A program made the translations under genes and the position numbers. Shown piece by piece: positions 34,971 to 45,125 of a stretch of DNA of 55,534 nt (its first letter is position 1; each line of letters opens with the position of its first letter). The stretch is from an uncultured Granulosicoccaceae bacterium. GTDB taxonomy: Bacteria; Pseudomonadota; Gammaproteobacteria; Granulosicoccales; Granulosicoccaceae. A model generated the notes under the pieces. That model was given only the letters and a program-made list of their open reading frames with translations. It was not told where the DNA came from and did no database searches. The DNA lies in NCBI GenBank assembly GCA_937998875.1, contig CALLBO010000054.1, positions 1 to 55,534 on the forward strand, read 5' to 3'.

Positions 34971-36017
34971 ATGGCCTCGAATTTAAGTCAGCTTAATCAA
35001 CGAAGGCTTGAGACGTTTAAACGTAACAGGCGAGGCTACTACTCGTTCTGGATTTTCTGCGTACTGTTTATTGTTTCTCTTGGTGCAGAGTTCATTGCCA
35101 ACGACAAACCATTGTTAGTGAACTACGATGGCAAAATGCATTTTCCGATTTTTAAAGTTTACCCGGAGACTGTTTTTGGCGGCGATTTTGAAGTGGAGGC
35201 GGACTATACAGATGAGTTTGTACAGGAATTAATCGAGGAAAAAGGCAATATAGTCTGGCCGCCTATTCGATTTTCCTACGATACTGTTGATTTCAACCTT
35301 GCAAGTCCGGCCCCGACACCACCGGAAATACGCCACCTGCTTGGTACAGACGATCAGGGAAGAGATGTGCTGGCGCGGGTGATCTACGGATTCAGAATAT
35401 CCGCGTTGTTCGGTCTGTTACTTACGTTTTTCACATCGATAATTGGTGTTGCTGCCGGTGCAGTGCAAGGCTACTTCGGTGGCTGGCTGGATTTAATAGC
35501 GCAACGCTTTGTTGAGATTTGGCAGGGATTACCAGTGTTGTTTTTGTTAATTATCATGGCAAGCTTTATAAAGCCGGGATTTTTTTCGCTGTTGTTCTTA
35601 ATGACGCTTTTCGGATGGACGGTTCTGGTAGGAGTTGTACGAGCAGAATTTCTTAGAGCGAGAAATTTTGAGTATATTCGTGCGGCCAGAGCTCTGGGTG
35701 TTAGTGATAGTACGATTATGCTTAGACATACGCTACCAAACGCCATGGTCGCTACGGTGACTTTTCTGCCGTTTATTCTCAGCGGCTCGGTTAGCACGTT
35801 GACTCAGCTTGATTTTCTCGGTCTCGGTTTGCCACCCGGTTCTCCATCACTGGGGGAGCTTTTAAAACAGGGCAAAGAAAACCTCCATGCTCCATGGCTG
35901 GGACTGACTGCATTTTTTGTTTTGGCCATCATGTTAAGTTTGCTTGTATTTGCAGGTGAAGCACTTCGTGACGCGCTTGATCCGCGTAAAACGTTTAGTC
36001 AGCAGTCTATTGCATGA
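34971..36017 (+). CDS. yejE: YejE-like ABC permease
   Basis: Second permease of the importer, 348 aa. It has the N-terminal helix (SFWIFCVLFIVSLGAEFIAN), a periplasmic loop, the LLGTDDQGRDVLARVIYG signature of DppC/OppC-type permeases, and the coupling loop EYIRAARALGVSDSTIMLRH. It has no intergenic gap to yejB and overlaps yejF by four bases (ATGA at 36014), so the operon is translationally coupled. Confidence 0.93.
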   Translation: MASNLSQLNQRRLETFKRNRRGYYSFWIFCVLFIVSLGAEFIANDKPLLVNYDGKMHFPIFKVYPETVFGGDFEVEADYTDEFVQELIEEKGNIVWPPIRFSYDTVDFNLASPAPTPPEIRHLLGTDDQGRDVLARVIYGFRISALFGLLLTFFTSIIGVAAGAVQGYFGGWLDLIAQRFVEIWQGLPVLFLLIIMASFIKPGFFSLLFLMTLFGWTVLVGVVRAEFLRARNFEYIRAARALGVSDSTIMLRHTLPNAMVATVTFLPFILSGSVSTLTQLDFLGLGLPPGSPSLGELLKQGKENLHAPWLGLTAFFVLAIMLSLLVFAGEALRDALDPRKTFSQQSIA

Positions 36018-37633
36018 ACCAGCCTGCTAATCGCCAACCGTTGCTTGACATACATAACCTGAGCGTTTCCTTCGGAGCTGGAGCTACACAAGCCCGGGCA
36101 GTTAAAAATATTTCACTAACTGTTGACCGTGGTGAAACAGTGGCTCTGGTCGGTGAGAGTGGTTCCGGTAAGTCTGTTACAGCATTGTCTGTGATGCAGC
36201 TATTACCGTATCCGTTTGCACACCATCCTACCGGCAGCATTTTATATCGCAGTGATGAACTTGTTGGTGCCGGGCCTTCATTGCTGCGTGCCGTCAGAGG
36301 CAATGAGATCAGTATGATCTTTCAGGAGCCAATGACATCTCTGAATCCGCTACACACGATTGACAAACAGATTGCGGAGTCTTTGAAGCTACACCGTGGG
36401 TTAACCGGCGCAGCTGCCACTGATCGTGTGCTTGAACTGTTGGATCTGGTTGGAATACGTAATGCGAAACAGCGCCTCAGTGCTTATCCACATGAGCTAT
36501 CCGGTGGCCAGAGACAGCGTGTGATGATTGCGATGGCACTTGCTAACGAGCCGGATTTACTTATTGCCGATGAGCCGACAACAGCACTTGATGTCACCAT
36601 TCAGGCGCAGATACTTGATTTGTTAAAGGATTTACAGGCGCGTCTTGGTATGGCTTTGCTTTTAATCACTCATGATCTTGGTGTAGTCAGAAAGATGGCC
36701 GACAGAATTTGTGTGATGACTGACGGTGAAATAGTAGAGCGTGGTACACCGCAACAGATTTTTGATTCACCACAACATCCTTATACCCGGCACTTGCTGG
36801 GTGCAGAACCACGACCGAAACAACAGCGTCAAGAAAGACATACCCCGGTGGTGCTTGATGCACGTGATATTAAGGTCTGGTATCCGATGAAGAAGACTTT
36901 CTTCGGTCGCGTGAAAAGTTATGTGAAAGCCTGTGACGGGGTTGATATCAGCGTTTGCGCTGGTCGAACCATAGGGGTGGTTGGTGAGTCCGGCTCTGGT
37001 AAGACAACTCTGGGTCTCGCGTTGCTTAAACTAATTAAAAGCGAAGGTGAAGTCTATTTTCACGATCATCCGGTGCATGATTACAGCACGGCACAAATGA
37101 GAGATCTGCGCCAACGCATGCAGATTGTTTTTCAGGATCCATTCGGCAGTTTAAGCCCGCGTATGTCTATTCAACAGATTGTTGAGGAGGGTTTAAAAGT
37201 GCATCAGCCAAACCTGAGTGAACGCGATCGCAATCATGCAGTGGCACGGGTAATTGATGAGGTAGGCCTGGAACAATCCAGCCTGCAACGATTTCCACAT
37301 GAATTTTCCGGCGGTCAGCGCCAACGTATCGCCATTGCCCGTGCGATGGTGTTAAAGCCCGAACTGGTGGTGCTGGATGAGCCGACTTCGGCGCTCGATA
37401 TGTCCGTGCAGGCCCAGATAGTAGATCTGCTTCGAGATCTACAAACGCGATATCAACTGGCCTACATCTTTATCAGCCATGATCTGAAAGTCGTCAGAGC
37501 GCTCAGTGATGAAATAATGGTGATGCGGCAGGGCAAAGTGGTCGAATACGGCGACGCCGAGCAGATTGTTACCGCACCTGCGGATTCTTATACCAGAGAG
37601 TTGATGTCTGCTGCGTTTGATATTGCCGGTTAA
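36014..37633 (+). CDS. yejF: YejF-like double ABC ATPase
   Basis: Fused ATPase of the importer, 539 aa, carrying two nucleotide-binding domains. The first has GESGSGKS (47-54), [15 protein letters not shown] and [14 protein letters not shown]; the second has GESGSGKTT (about 324-332), [15 protein letters not shown] and [13 protein letters not shown]. Both carry the oligopeptide-transporter C-terminal region after the H-loop ([14 protein letters not shown] in the first). It energises YejB/YejE from the cytoplasmic side. It is last in the operon. Confidence 0.94.
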   Translation: MNQPANRQPLLDIHNLSVSFGAGATQARAVKNISLTVDRGETVALVGESGSGKSVTALSVMQLLPYPFAHHPTGSILYRSDELVGAGPSLLRAVRGNEISMIFQEPMTSLNPLHTIDKQIAESLKLHRGLTGAAATDRVLELLDLVGIRNAKQRLSAYPHELSGGQRQRVMIAMALANEPDLLIADEPTTALDVTIQAQILDLLKDLQARLGMALLLITHDLGVVRKMADRICVMTDGEIVERGTPQQIFDSPQHPYTRHLLGAEPRPKQQRQERHTPVVLDARDIKVWYPMKKTFFGRVKSYVKACDGVDISVCAGRTIGVVGESGSGKTTLGLALLKLIKSEGEVYFHDHPVHDYSTAQMRDLRQRMQIVFQDPFGSLSPRMSIQQIVEEGLKVHQPNLSERDRNHAVARVIDEVGLEQSSLQRFPHEFSGGQRQRIAIARAMVLKPELVVLDEPTSALDMSVQAQIVDLLRDLQTRYQLAYIFISHDLKVVRALSDEIMVMRQGKVVEYGDAEQIVTAPADSYTRELMSAAFDIAG

Positions 37634-37791
37634 ATGAATCAGGCTGGTGGATGAGGCCAGCACGAATCTACACGCACAGCCTATGCAATCAGACTTCCCT
37701 GTTGATCGTTTATGAGGTACAGGTGCGAGTCCGGGATGAACCTATTCGAGTACTTGTTCTCAAATAGCTCAGGTACCGGTAACTCCAATTC

Positions 37792-38331
37792 ATGATTATG
37801 CGTAGCGGAAAACCAATTGACATAGACATTCTGAATGCCGGATACCGGTACGCGTTGTCATTGTCACCAAACCGTCAGGACGCCGAGGATCTGGTGCATG
37901 ATGCGTGGATTCGTCTTGATAACCGCTACGGCAAGGCACCTGAAAAGGGGCTTTTGTATACCACCATCCGCAACCTGTACATCGATCGGTATCGACGTGC
38001 CAGGAAAATCCAGTTCAGTGAGTATGTGGAGGAATTCCATAGCCCGGAGGATGTTGCACCAGACAACATTACAGCGGAGGAAATGGATCGATTCCTACAT
38101 AAACTGAGAGACGTGGAGCGTGAGGCGTTATTCCTCTCAGTGGTTGAAGGGTATACCGCAGACGAAATTTCTAAAATGACCAACACTGCCAGGGGTACTG
38201 TGCTCAGTATGATTCATCGTTCCAGAATTAAACTTAGAAAATGGATGGCCGGTGAAGACATTCGGGGAGTTAACGACGCCAAGGCTGAAGTCGTGGAGTT
38301 GGCCGCAGAGAGGCTTCAAAGTGGAAAATAG
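37792..38331 (+). CDS. ECF-type RNA polymerase sigma factor
   Basis: Alternative sigma factor of the extracytoplasmic-function class, 179 aa. Region 2 is visible as SPNRQDAEDLVHDAWIRL and LLYTTIRNLYIDRYRRAR (residues about 25-70); region 4 as the helix-turn-helix DVEREALFLSVVEGYTADEI followed by NTARGTVLSMIHRSRIKLR (about 105-155). The start is ATG 37792, with ATG 37798 as an alternative; the ribosome site is weak. Its last codons overlap the GTG start of the next gene, a membrane anti-sigma candidate, so the two should form a regulatory pair. Such sigmas usually direct their own operon; I could not identify the promoter motif with confidence. Confidence 0.9.
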   Translation: MIMRSGKPIDIDILNAGYRYALSLSPNRQDAEDLVHDAWIRLDNRYGKAPEKGLLYTTIRNLYIDRYRRARKIQFSEYVEEFHSPEDVAPDNITAEEMDRFLHKLRDVEREALFLSVVEGYTADEISKMTNTARGTVLSMIHRSRIKLRKWMAGEDIRGVNDAKAEVVELAAERLQSGK

Positions 38332-38923
38332 AACAACTCAATCGCCGCTATCAGATGAAGACGCCGGTAACCGGTTGATTGATCATTATCAGTCGCAGCA
38401 AATCAGTAGTGACCGGTTGCATGCAATGCTTGATGAATCACAAACATTGCATAGAAGCCGCGTAACGAGCTTTGCGCTTGCGGCTTCAATGATACTTTTC
38501 ACACTGGGTGTTTTGATGCATCAGAATATTCTTGCATCGCAGCGAACTGAAATTGTGATGAGAGAGGCGGCGTTGAATCACTCTACAAAGTTGCAAATGG
38601 ATGCAGAGGCAGAGTCACTGGAGGAATTGCAGGTGAAGCTTAACGAGCTACCGTTTGATATAGCGCTGCCTGAAGGTGAAAAATTTCCGAAGCTTGCGGT
38701 GCTTGGTGGGAGATACTGCACTATCAACGGGCATCTTGCGGCACATTTGAAGCTGGCTGATCCGGAAACCTCTAAGCAGTACAGTCTTTTCCTGACGCCA
38801 TCTGCGGAGAGTCTGCGTTCTATGAAGGCGGACGTAGCAGAGCTTTCAGGTGTTGATGTGAAATTATGGCACGAGAACGATGTGGTCTACGCGTTTGCTA
38901 TGGATACCGGTGACACGCTGTGA
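38321..38923 (+). CDS. Membrane anti-sigma factor candidate without zinc-finger motif
   Basis: Likely partner of the upstream sigma factor, 200 aa. GTG 38321 is chosen for the GAGAGG seven bases upstream and the 11-base overlap with the sigma gene. A cytoplasmic N-terminus (1-47, no H-x3-C-x2-C zinc motif) is followed by one membrane helix (about 48-66, [18 protein letters not shown]), a helical stretch, and a periplasmic domain with [17 protein letters not shown], a pattern seen in many anti-sigma factors. The single cysteine there could be redox-sensitive. The stop overlaps the start of the DUF255 gene. The function rests on position and topology. Confidence 0.75.
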   Translation: MENRTTQSPLSDEDAGNRLIDHYQSQQISSDRLHAMLDESQTLHRSRVTSFALAASMILFTLGVLMHQNILASQRTEIVMREAALNHSTKLQMDAEAESLEELQVKLNELPFDIALPEGEKFPKLAVLGGRYCTINGHLAAHLKLADPETSKQYSLFLTPSAESLRSMKADVAELSGVDVKLWHENDVVYAFAMDTGDTL

Positions 38924-41331
38924 GAATCCCGGATCTTAAAGCTTGTTTGTTCGCGGCTGTCGTAATGACGTCTACCTTGCACAATCCGGTTGTCGCCGCT
39001 TCCCTGGATATAGATGAAAAGCTGCAACAGGAACTGTTGCAGGTATTTGCCGAACGCGCTGATGGTTATAAGCCGCGTACAGAGCACTTTAAAGAGGACG
39101 GTACTCCCCAGTATATTAATCGCCTGATTAAAGAAGATTCCCCTTATCTTTTACAACATGCGCACAACCCGGTTAATTGGTATCCGTGGAGTGATGAGGC
39201 GTTTGAAAAAGCCAAAGCGCTGGATAAGCCGGTGTTCCTTTCAATCGGCTATGCGACTTGCCACTGGTGTCATGTGATGGAGCGGGAAAGTTTTGAGTCT
39301 GAGGAGATAGCTACTCAGATGAACGAGCAGTTTATAGCGATAAAGGTTGATCGTGAGCAGCTTCCTGACGTGGATGCGATGTACATGCTCGGTGTGCAGG
39401 TGACAACCGGGAGTGGTGGCTGGCCGTTATCTGGATTTTTAATGCCAGATGGAAAGTTGTTTCATGGCGCGACCTATATGCCTGCAGATATTTTCAGTCA
39501 GGTGATGAATCAGGTGACAGAAGTCTGGAGTGCCGAAAGACCGCGTCTTTTAGACTATGCAGAGAATCTTGCAGCAGCCATTGCCGAGAGCGGTAATCTG
39601 ACTGGTGAAGCTATCGAGGTCGGGCAGGCAGAGATAACGCAGGCGCGTGAAAGTCTGCTCTTGGGTTATGACAGTTTTCAGGGTGGCTTCGGGCCGGCTC
39701 CCAAATTCCCGCGCGAGTCCTCACTGTTTTTTCTGTTAGATCTTGCTGAGCGGGATGGTGATGAAGGTGCCCTTGAGGCCGCTGACTTTTCACTGGTGCG
39801 AATGAGTGCCGGCGGTATACATGATCAGGTCGGTGGCGGGTTTCATCGCTACACCGTTGATGACGACTGGTTAATTCCACACTTTGAAAAAATGCTCTAC
39901 ACCCAGGCGAGTTTGCTGCAGAACTATACGAAAGCGTTTGAATTGACGGGGCGGCAGGAGCACGCGCGTACAGCGCGTCGTATTGCTGACTATGTGCTGC
40001 GTGACATGACCACGGTCGACGGTGGGTTTTACTCTGCAACTGATGCCGACTCTGCCAGTGATGAGGGCTCGCCGGCAGAAGAAGGAGTTTACTTTATATG
40101 GGAGCAGGATGAAATTCGTCAGATCCTTGCGGATTCTCTTGGCAGCGAGGAAGCCGACCTTGCGCTGGAACTTTGGGGTGTCAGTGCGCATGGCAACTTT
40201 GAGGAGAAAAATATTCTGCGACTTGAGGATTCACTGGCGAATCTCTCTGACCTATACGACATACCGGAAAGTGAACTCGCTGCAAAACTCAATAATTATG
40301 CTGAAGTGGTTCTGCAGGAACGCAAAAAGCGAATTCCACCATTGACCGATCGCAAGATTATCACTGAATGGAACGCCATGATGAGTACGGCCTTGTTGAA
40401 AGCCGGACGTGTTCTGAATGAGCCCCGCTATACACAAGCTGGTATGAATTCAATTGAATTTCTGCTGCAAAATAACAAGCAGAGCGATGGGTCTCTATGG
40501 AGAGCCCGGTTTGAAGGCAGGTCTACAACATCTGCATCGCAACCTGATTACGCGTATTTAGCCCATGCACTGATCACAGCTTTTGACGAAAGCGGTGAGA
40601 GTAAGTGGCTTGATGAGGCAATCAGAATTGTTGAGAAAATGAACGATGAATTCTGGGATAGCGAAAACAGCGGGTACTTTATCGGGCAGGTGTCAGCTTC
40701 CGGAGCTAAGTTACCTACCCGGCCCAAGGCGATTTACGATAATGCAGCACCAACCGGTAACTCGCTCGCGCTGAAGGTGCTGGTGCAACTCTGGAATCGA
40801 ACCGGTGAAGACAAATATCGTGAGCGTGCGGAACGACTAGTGACCGCGTTCTCCTCTTTGCTTTTACGCAGCGGTAGTGGTCTGGGTTTTTTTCTTACCG
40901 GCACTAATGATTTGATAAACGGCGAAATCGGCCCACATCGCTACGTCGCGAAGGGTAAGGTTAAAGCATCTGTTGCGGCTCTGGATGATAAGTCTGTCTC
41001 AGTGGTGATTGATGTTGCAGATGGATGGCACGTCAATTCTGACCAGCCGCTGCAGGATTATCTGATTCCGACGAAGCTAAGCCTCAACGATGGAAAGCCG
41101 ATGACCCAAGTCGATTATCCTCAGGCTGTCACTCGCAAGCTCGGTTTTCAAAGGTCAGAATTAAGCCTGCTTGAAGGAAAAGTACAACTGACTGGTGTGT
41201 TGCCGGAAACAGCAGTCGGTTCGGCAACCACTGAGATAGAGCTGCAGTTGCAGGCTTGCAGTGATGAAATTTGTCTGGCTCCAGAGACGCTCAGCTTTAA
41301 CGTTCCGCTGACGCAACTTTCCACCAATTAG
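38920..41331 (+). CDS. DUF255 thioredoxin-like protein with C-terminal DsbD-alpha-like domain
   Basis: Large exported protein, 803 aa. A signal peptide (about 1-27) ends near VAA-SL. The DUF255/YyaL-like thioredoxin domain carries [16 protein letters not shown] (C114-H-W-C117), followed by the six-hairpin-like alpha barrel (about 230-670). Residues about 680-803 look like the N-terminal DsbD domain ([20 protein letters not shown]) and end with a cysteine pair, C780 and C785, in [13 protein letters not shown]. The fusion would let one polypeptide pass electrons between a thioredoxin site and a DsbD-alpha site in the periplasm. The GTG start at 38920 overlaps the anti-sigma stop. Related YyaL proteins are usually cytoplasmic and lack the last domain. 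Confidence 0.85.
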   Translation: MRIPDLKACLFAAVVMTSTLHNPVVAASLDIDEKLQQELLQVFAERADGYKPRTEHFKEDGTPQYINRLIKEDSPYLLQHAHNPVNWYPWSDEAFEKAKALDKPVFLSIGYATCHWCHVMERESFESEEIATQMNEQFIAIKVDREQLPDVDAMYMLGVQVTTGSGGWPLSGFLMPDGKLFHGATYMPADIFSQVMNQVTEVWSAERPRLLDYAENLAAAIAESGNLTGEAIEVGQAEITQARESLLLGYDSFQGGFGPAPKFPRESSLFFLLDLAERDGDEGALEAADFSLVRMSAGGIHDQVGGGFHRYTVDDDWLIPHFEKMLYTQASLLQNYTKAFELTGRQEHARTARRIADYVLRDMTTVDGGFYSATDADSASDEGSPAEEGVYFIWEQDEIRQILADSLGSEEADLALELWGVSAHGNFEEKNILRLEDSLANLSDLYDIPESELAAKLNNYAEVVLQERKKRIPPLTDRKIITEWNAMMSTALLKAGRVLNEPRYTQAGMNSIEFLLQNNKQSDGSLWRARFEGRSTTSASQPDYAYLAHALITAFDESGESKWLDEAIRIVEKMNDEFWDSENSGYFIGQVSASGAKLPTRPKAIYDNAAPTGNSLALKVLVQLWNRTGEDKYRERAERLVTAFSSLLLRSGSGLGFFLTGTNDLINGEIGPHRYVAKGKVKASVAALDDKSVSVVIDVADGWHVNSDQPLQDYLIPTKLSLNDGKPMTQVDYPQAVTRKLGFQRSELSLLEGKVQLTGVLPETAVGSATTEIELQLQACSDEICLAPETLSFNVPLTQLSTN

Positions 41332-41372
41332 TAACTCTATATCAACACAACTTCTACGAGGTGAATCTCCTG

Positions 41373-41993
41373 ATGATTAAAAAGATAGTCCACGCTGCAC
41401 TGTTTGTATTTGCTTTGTCTGCTTTTTCCAGCGCATCTTACGCGCAAGGTGGCTATGAAGAGCTGCCCAACCCGCCAAAGAAAGCGGATGACAGCCGGGT
41501 AGAGGTGCTTGAGTACTTCTGGTTTGGTTGCCCGCATTGTTATGCGTTTGAACCAACGATTAATGGCTGGGCGGAAAGCAAGCCGGACCACGTTGATTTT
41601 GTCCGTGAGGCTCCACCGCTAAATCCTGCCTGGACGCCACATTCACAGGCCTACTACGCATCGCAGGTGCTTGGTATTCAAGACGAGTTCTTCGAGCCGT
41701 TTTTTAACGCTATCCACAAAGAGAAAAAGCGACTGTCTTCCCCGAAGCAGATATCAAAATGGGCGGCCTCTTTGGATATTGAAGGAATAGATGAAGACAA
41801 ATTTCTTGCAACGATGAAATCGTTCGCTGTTGATGCAAAGATTCGCCGTTCGATGGAAATGGCTCGTCAGGACGGTATCAACAGCGTGCCGAGCGTGGTT
41901 ATCGACCGGAAATACAAGACGTCTGGATCAATGGCTGGTTCCAACGCACGAGTGGTTGAGGTTATCCGCGAGTTGAGTGAGAACAACTCATAG
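41373..41993 (+). CDS. dsbA: DsbA-like thiol:disulfide oxidoreductase
   Basis: Periplasmic disulfide oxidoreductase, 206 aa. The start is ATG 41373 with GAGGTGA eight bases upstream (a GTG at 41361 is in frame but lies within that site). The signal peptide ends at SYA-QG. The active site is WFGCPHCYAFEP with C53 and C56, and the cis-proline loop is NSVPSVVID. The CPHC dipeptide is the one found in E. coli DsbA, so it should introduce disulfides. It follows the DUF255-DsbD-alpha gene by 41 bp and is inferred to belong to the same sigma-controlled unit. Confidence 0.92.
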   Translation: MIKKIVHAALFVFALSAFSSASYAQGGYEELPNPPKKADDSRVEVLEYFWFGCPHCYAFEPTINGWAESKPDHVDFVREAPPLNPAWTPHSQAYYASQVLGIQDEFFEPFFNAIHKEKKRLSSPKQISKWAASLDIEGIDEDKFLATMKSFAVDAKIRRSMEMARQDGINSVPSVVIDRKYKTSGSMAGSNARVVEVIRELSENNS

Positions 41994-42021
41994 CAAGTCA
42001 GTAATTTGAAACCGGATTTCT

Positions 42022-42058
42022 CGCGGGGGTAGAGGCGACCCCCGCGTCGGTAGTATTT
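42022..42058 (+). terminator. GC-rich hairpin after dsbA
   Basis: CGCGGGGGT (42022-42030) pairs with ACCCCCGCG (42038-42046) over a 7-base loop. The following sequence is only partly T-rich (TATTTCTT). It is a likely terminator of the sigma/DUF255/dsbA unit. Confidence 0.55.
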
Positions 42059-42136
42059 CTTCCCCTCTGATCTTGCGTTAATTCTGATTATTCAGTAGCT
42101 GAAGGTCTTCATTGCGCCGTTTTGGGTGATTCCCAC

Positions 42137-42187
42137 TTGATAACGTCGGCGTGCTGAAATAATCTGATGTGGTTTCCGATCCGGATC
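42137..42187 (+). promoter_or_regulatory. Candidate promoter and palindrome upstream of dctP
   Basis: TTGATA (42137-42142) with TAATCT at 42160 (17-base spacer) or AATAAT at 42158 (15 bases). The palindrome GATCCGGATC (42178-42187) sits just downstream, near the expected start of transcription, and a TTCAG/CTGAA repeat lies upstream at 42091-42103. These may be regulator sites. Confidence 0.4.
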
Positions 42188-42214
42188 GCAAAATCAATGA
42201 GTCATTGGAGGATT

Positions 42215-43234
42215 ATGAATACTTCTAAATCATTTATCGCATCTGCAGCTGTTGTTGCTGCACTGGCAGCTTCAGCACTGGCAGGTTCTGCCCAGGCGGC
42301 CGATCAAACCCTGACCTTTTCGCACTGGGCCGGTCCCAAGCACGCAATGGCCACCAAAGTTTACCCCTGGCTGAACGACCAGCTTTCAGAGTGCTCCGGT
42401 GGATCACTCACCGTGAAACTTGAGAATGGCCTGGCTCCACCACCTGCTCAATACGACACGGTTCGTGATGGCGTTGCGGATCTTGGCTGGATTGTTCACG
42501 GCTATACTAAAGGTAAATTTCTGACCACCAAGATGATCGAACTGCCAGGCTTGCCAGGTAACGCCGAGCAAATGTCTGTAGCGTTCCAAATGACGCATGA
42601 GAAATTCTTCGCTGATGCCAAAGAAGCTAAAGGGGTAGAGGTTCTATCGCATTTCGTGCATGGGCCGGGTGTTGTGAATACGGCAAAGGAAATAACCTCC
42701 TACAAGGATATGGAGGGCATGAAAATTCGTGTAGGTGGCGGGGTTGCTAATGACGTGGGCAAAGCGCTTGGTGTTGCAGGGGTAAACATGCCGGCACCGG
42801 CAGTCTATGAAGCGATCTCATCAGGTGTTGCTGACGGTGTTTTCTTTCCATTGGAAACGCTCTACTCATTCAAAATTAATGAATTGACGAAATATTCGTT
42901 CAAAAATCCGGATGGCATGTACACCACTTCATTTGCGCTGGTGCTAAACGCAGACACATACAGCGACCTGTCTGATGATCACCGTGCCTGTGTTGACGGT
43001 ATCCGTGGTGTTGAGATGTCGCGTCAGATCGGTAAGTTCTGGGATGAAGCGGATGCTGTGGGTGCAGAAGAGTCTGCCAAAACTGGTTCGGTAGTCATTC
43101 TTGCCAGTGATGAAGAACGCGCCTACTTCAAAGAAAAAACATCTGGTATCGAAGCCGCTGTGCTTGAAGAAGTTGCCAGCCGGGGTGTTGATGCCAAAGC
43201 GGCACTTGAGTTTATGAAGGCGCAGCTCCAGTAG
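42215..43234 (+). CDS. dctP: TRAP transporter solute-binding protein (DctP type)
   Basis: Periplasmic binding protein of a tripartite ATP-independent transporter, 339 aa. The start is ATG 42215 with GGAGG about five bases upstream; the frame extends to 42167 without a site. A Sec signal ends at AQA-AD. The DctP fold is shown by TFSHWAGPKHAMATK, KMIELPGLPG, YKDMEGMKIRVGGG (the ligand-binding arginine lies here) and YEAISSGVADGVFFP. Genes for the membrane subunits follow at once, then a ThDP decarboxylase, so the ligand may be a carboxylate linked to that enzyme. Confidence 0.92.
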   Translation: MNTSKSFIASAAVVAALAASALAGSAQAADQTLTFSHWAGPKHAMATKVYPWLNDQLSECSGGSLTVKLENGLAPPPAQYDTVRDGVADLGWIVHGYTKGKFLTTKMIELPGLPGNAEQMSVAFQMTHEKFFADAKEAKGVEVLSHFVHGPGVVNTAKEITSYKDMEGMKIRVGGGVANDVGKALGVAGVNMPAPAVYEAISSGVADGVFFPLETLYSFKINELTKYSFKNPDGMYTTSFALVLNADTYSDLSDDHRACVDGIRGVEMSRQIGKFWDEADAVGAEESAKTGSVVILASDEERAYFKEKTSGIEAAVLEEVASRGVDAKAALEFMKAQLQ

Positions 43235-43243
43235 AATTGCCCG

Positions 43244-43804
43244 TTGCAGTTAATTCTTGAAAAAGTAGAAAAGCTGACGGATTCTGTCAGCTTTTTTGCG
43301 GCGAATATGGCGGCTTTGGTATTGCTGGCCCTGGTGGGAATCACCTGCGTCGATGTGATCGGCCGTTACGCTTTTAACTCTCCGTTAACCGGTGCGGTTG
43401 AACTGGTAGAAATCTGTATGGGGGCCATTACTTTTTTCTCGTTCCCTATTATGTTCATGCGCCACGATCATATTATCGTTGATCTGGTTCCTCACTTTCG
43501 TCGTGGCTATCTTGGTTGGATCACCTCACTGCTTACTCTGGCGGTGACCTGTTATGTAGCGATTAAGCTTGGTGACCGGGTCTATGACTATGCGGTCAGA
43601 GCGTTCGAAGATGGCGATATAACAGAGTATCTTTTCATACCGCGGTATCCGATCGTAGGGTTCATCACGGCGGCAATATTTACCGCAGCCGCCATATCAC
43701 TGTTGCGGTTTCTGATTCTAATTTCCCGACCCGGACAAAGCGTTGAGGATGTAGCGAATGCGGCAAACCTGCGCCCAGTGACGAAATCTGCGATTGATGC
43801 CTGA
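43244..43804 (+). CDS. dctQ: TRAP transporter small permease (DctQ type)
   Basis: Four-helix small membrane subunit, 186 aa. The N-terminal MQLILEKVEKLTDSVSFFAA then TM1 and the DVIGRYAFNSPLTGAVELVE signature identify DctQ. The start would be TTG 43244, the only start codon between the dctP stop and TM1 apart from ATG 43307 at residue 22, which would still keep TM1. A perfect 10-bp hairpin with a T-run overlaps codons 9-18. It lies nine bases after dctP and abuts dctM with no gap. Confidence 0.88.
   Translation: MQLILEKVEKLTDSVSFFAANMAALVLLALVGITCVDVIGRYAFNSPLTGAVELVEICMGAITFFSFPIMFMRHDHIIVDLVPHFRRGYLGWITSLLTLAVTCYVAIKLGDRVYDYAVRAFEDGDITEYLFIPRYPIVGFITAAIFTAAAISLLRFLILISRPGQSVEDVANAANLRPVTKSAIDA
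43269..43297 (+). terminator. Strong attenuator-like hairpin at start of dctQ
   Basis: AAAAGCTGAC (43269-43278) pairs perfectly with GTCAGCTTTT (43286-43295) over a 7-base loop, and the T-run extends to 43297. It is the best intrinsic-terminator match in the window, placed between dctP and the membrane subunit genes. Confidence 0.6.
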
Positions 43805-45097
43805 ATGATTTCATCGCTCATTGGTTTTGCCTCCGTACTGGTACTTGCTTTTATGCGCGTACCGCTCGGTATCGCGTTGGGGTTGGTAGGTGTTGTCGGC
43901 TTTACCTACGAGTCGAGTTTCAGGGCGGCCATGTCGAGTGCCAGTCGGCTGGTAATTGATGCCAGTCAGTCCTATGGGCTTTCTGTCGTGCCACTGTTTA
44001 TTCTGATGGGGCTTATGGTTGAGCGCGGGGGTATGGCAAAAGAGCTGTATCGTGCGGCCTATGTTTTTCTTGGCCACAGGCGTGGCGGTCTGGCGATGTC
44101 TACTATATGTGCCTGCGGCATGTTCTCGGCTATCTGTGGCTCGTCTTTGGCGACTGCTGCCACAATGTCCAAAGTCTCAATGCCGGAGATGCGTCGTTAC
44201 AAATACAATGATTCTCTTGCGTCAGCTTCAATTGCTGCCGGGGGTACGCTCGGCATATTGATTCCACCGAGCGTTATTCTGGTCATCTACGGGCTCATTA
44301 CAAATGCGTCTGTTGGTAAGTTGTTTATTGCCGGAATTTTGCCGGGTCTTGTGGGCGTGTTGTTTTACCTTGGCGCTGTTCGTTATGTCGTTTCGCGTGA
44401 TCCGGCTGCAGGTCCTGCGGGGGAAAAAACCAGTTGGCCTGAGCGTGGTCGGGCACTGCTGGACGTATGGACAACGCTTGGTCTGTTTGTCTTTGTTATT
44501 GGTGGTATCTATGTTGGCGCGTTTACACCTACCGAGGCTGCCGGTATGGGAGCGGCTGGTGCAATACTAATTGCGGCGTTCCGCCGAGTACTGTCTATCA
44601 AAGTGTTGATGGAAGTGACCCGTGAAGCTGCCCTGACTACCGCCAAGTTGTTTATGGTGGTGTTCGGTGCGATGATTTTCTCTAATTTTGTCAACCGTGC
44701 AGGGCTACCGGATGCACTGATTGGTGTTGTGCAAAGCTTCGACGTATCACCGCTTGGTGTTATCTTTGTTATTCTCGCAATTTATCTGGTACTGGGTTGT
44801 GTGTTTGAATCGCTATCGATGATTCTATTGACCGTGCCGATCTTTGCCCCGTTGGTTGAGGGGCTTGGCTTTGATCTGGTGTGGTTCGGCATACTGGTTG
44901 TAGTGGCCACTGAGATCAGCCTGATTACGCCACCAATCGGTTTGAATGTTTTTGTGTTAAAGGGTGTACTAAAAGATGTGTCAGTCAAGACAATCTTTAA
45001 AGGCGTGACACCCTTCTGGATTGCAGACATATTGCGTCTGATTCTGCTGGCTCTTGTACCCGCTATTGCGCTCTGGTTACCTTCACTGATGAAGTGA
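43805..45097 (+). CDS. dctM: TRAP transporter large permease (DctM type)
   Basis: Large membrane subunit, 430 aa, about 12 helices, using an ion gradient (usually sodium) for uptake. Motifs are SSLATAATMSKVSMPEMRRY, ASIAAGGTLGILIPPSVILV, GAFTPTEAAGMGAAGA and ATEISLITPPIGLNVFVLKG. The ATG directly follows the dctQ stop. Ten bases after its stop lies the first possible start of the decarboxylase gene, so all four genes are probably one transcript. Confidence 0.93.
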   Translation: MISSLIGFASVLVLAFMRVPLGIALGLVGVVGFTYESSFRAAMSSASRLVIDASQSYGLSVVPLFILMGLMVERGGMAKELYRAAYVFLGHRRGGLAMSTICACGMFSAICGSSLATAATMSKVSMPEMRRYKYNDSLASASIAAGGTLGILIPPSVILVIYGLITNASVGKLFIAGILPGLVGVLFYLGAVRYVVSRDPAAGPAGEKTSWPERGRALLDVWTTLGLFVFVIGGIYVGAFTPTEAAGMGAAGAILIAAFRRVLSIKVLMEVTREAALTTAKLFMVVFGAMIFSNFVNRAGLPDALIGVVQSFDVSPLGVIFVILAIYLVLGCVFESLSMILLTVPIFAPLVEGLGFDLVWFGILVVVATEISLITPPIGLNVFVLKGVLKDVSVKTIFKGVTPFWIADILRLILLALVPAIALWLPSLMK

Positions 45098-45125
45098 GCG
45101 GTAACTGTTGCTCCAGGAATCTCTC

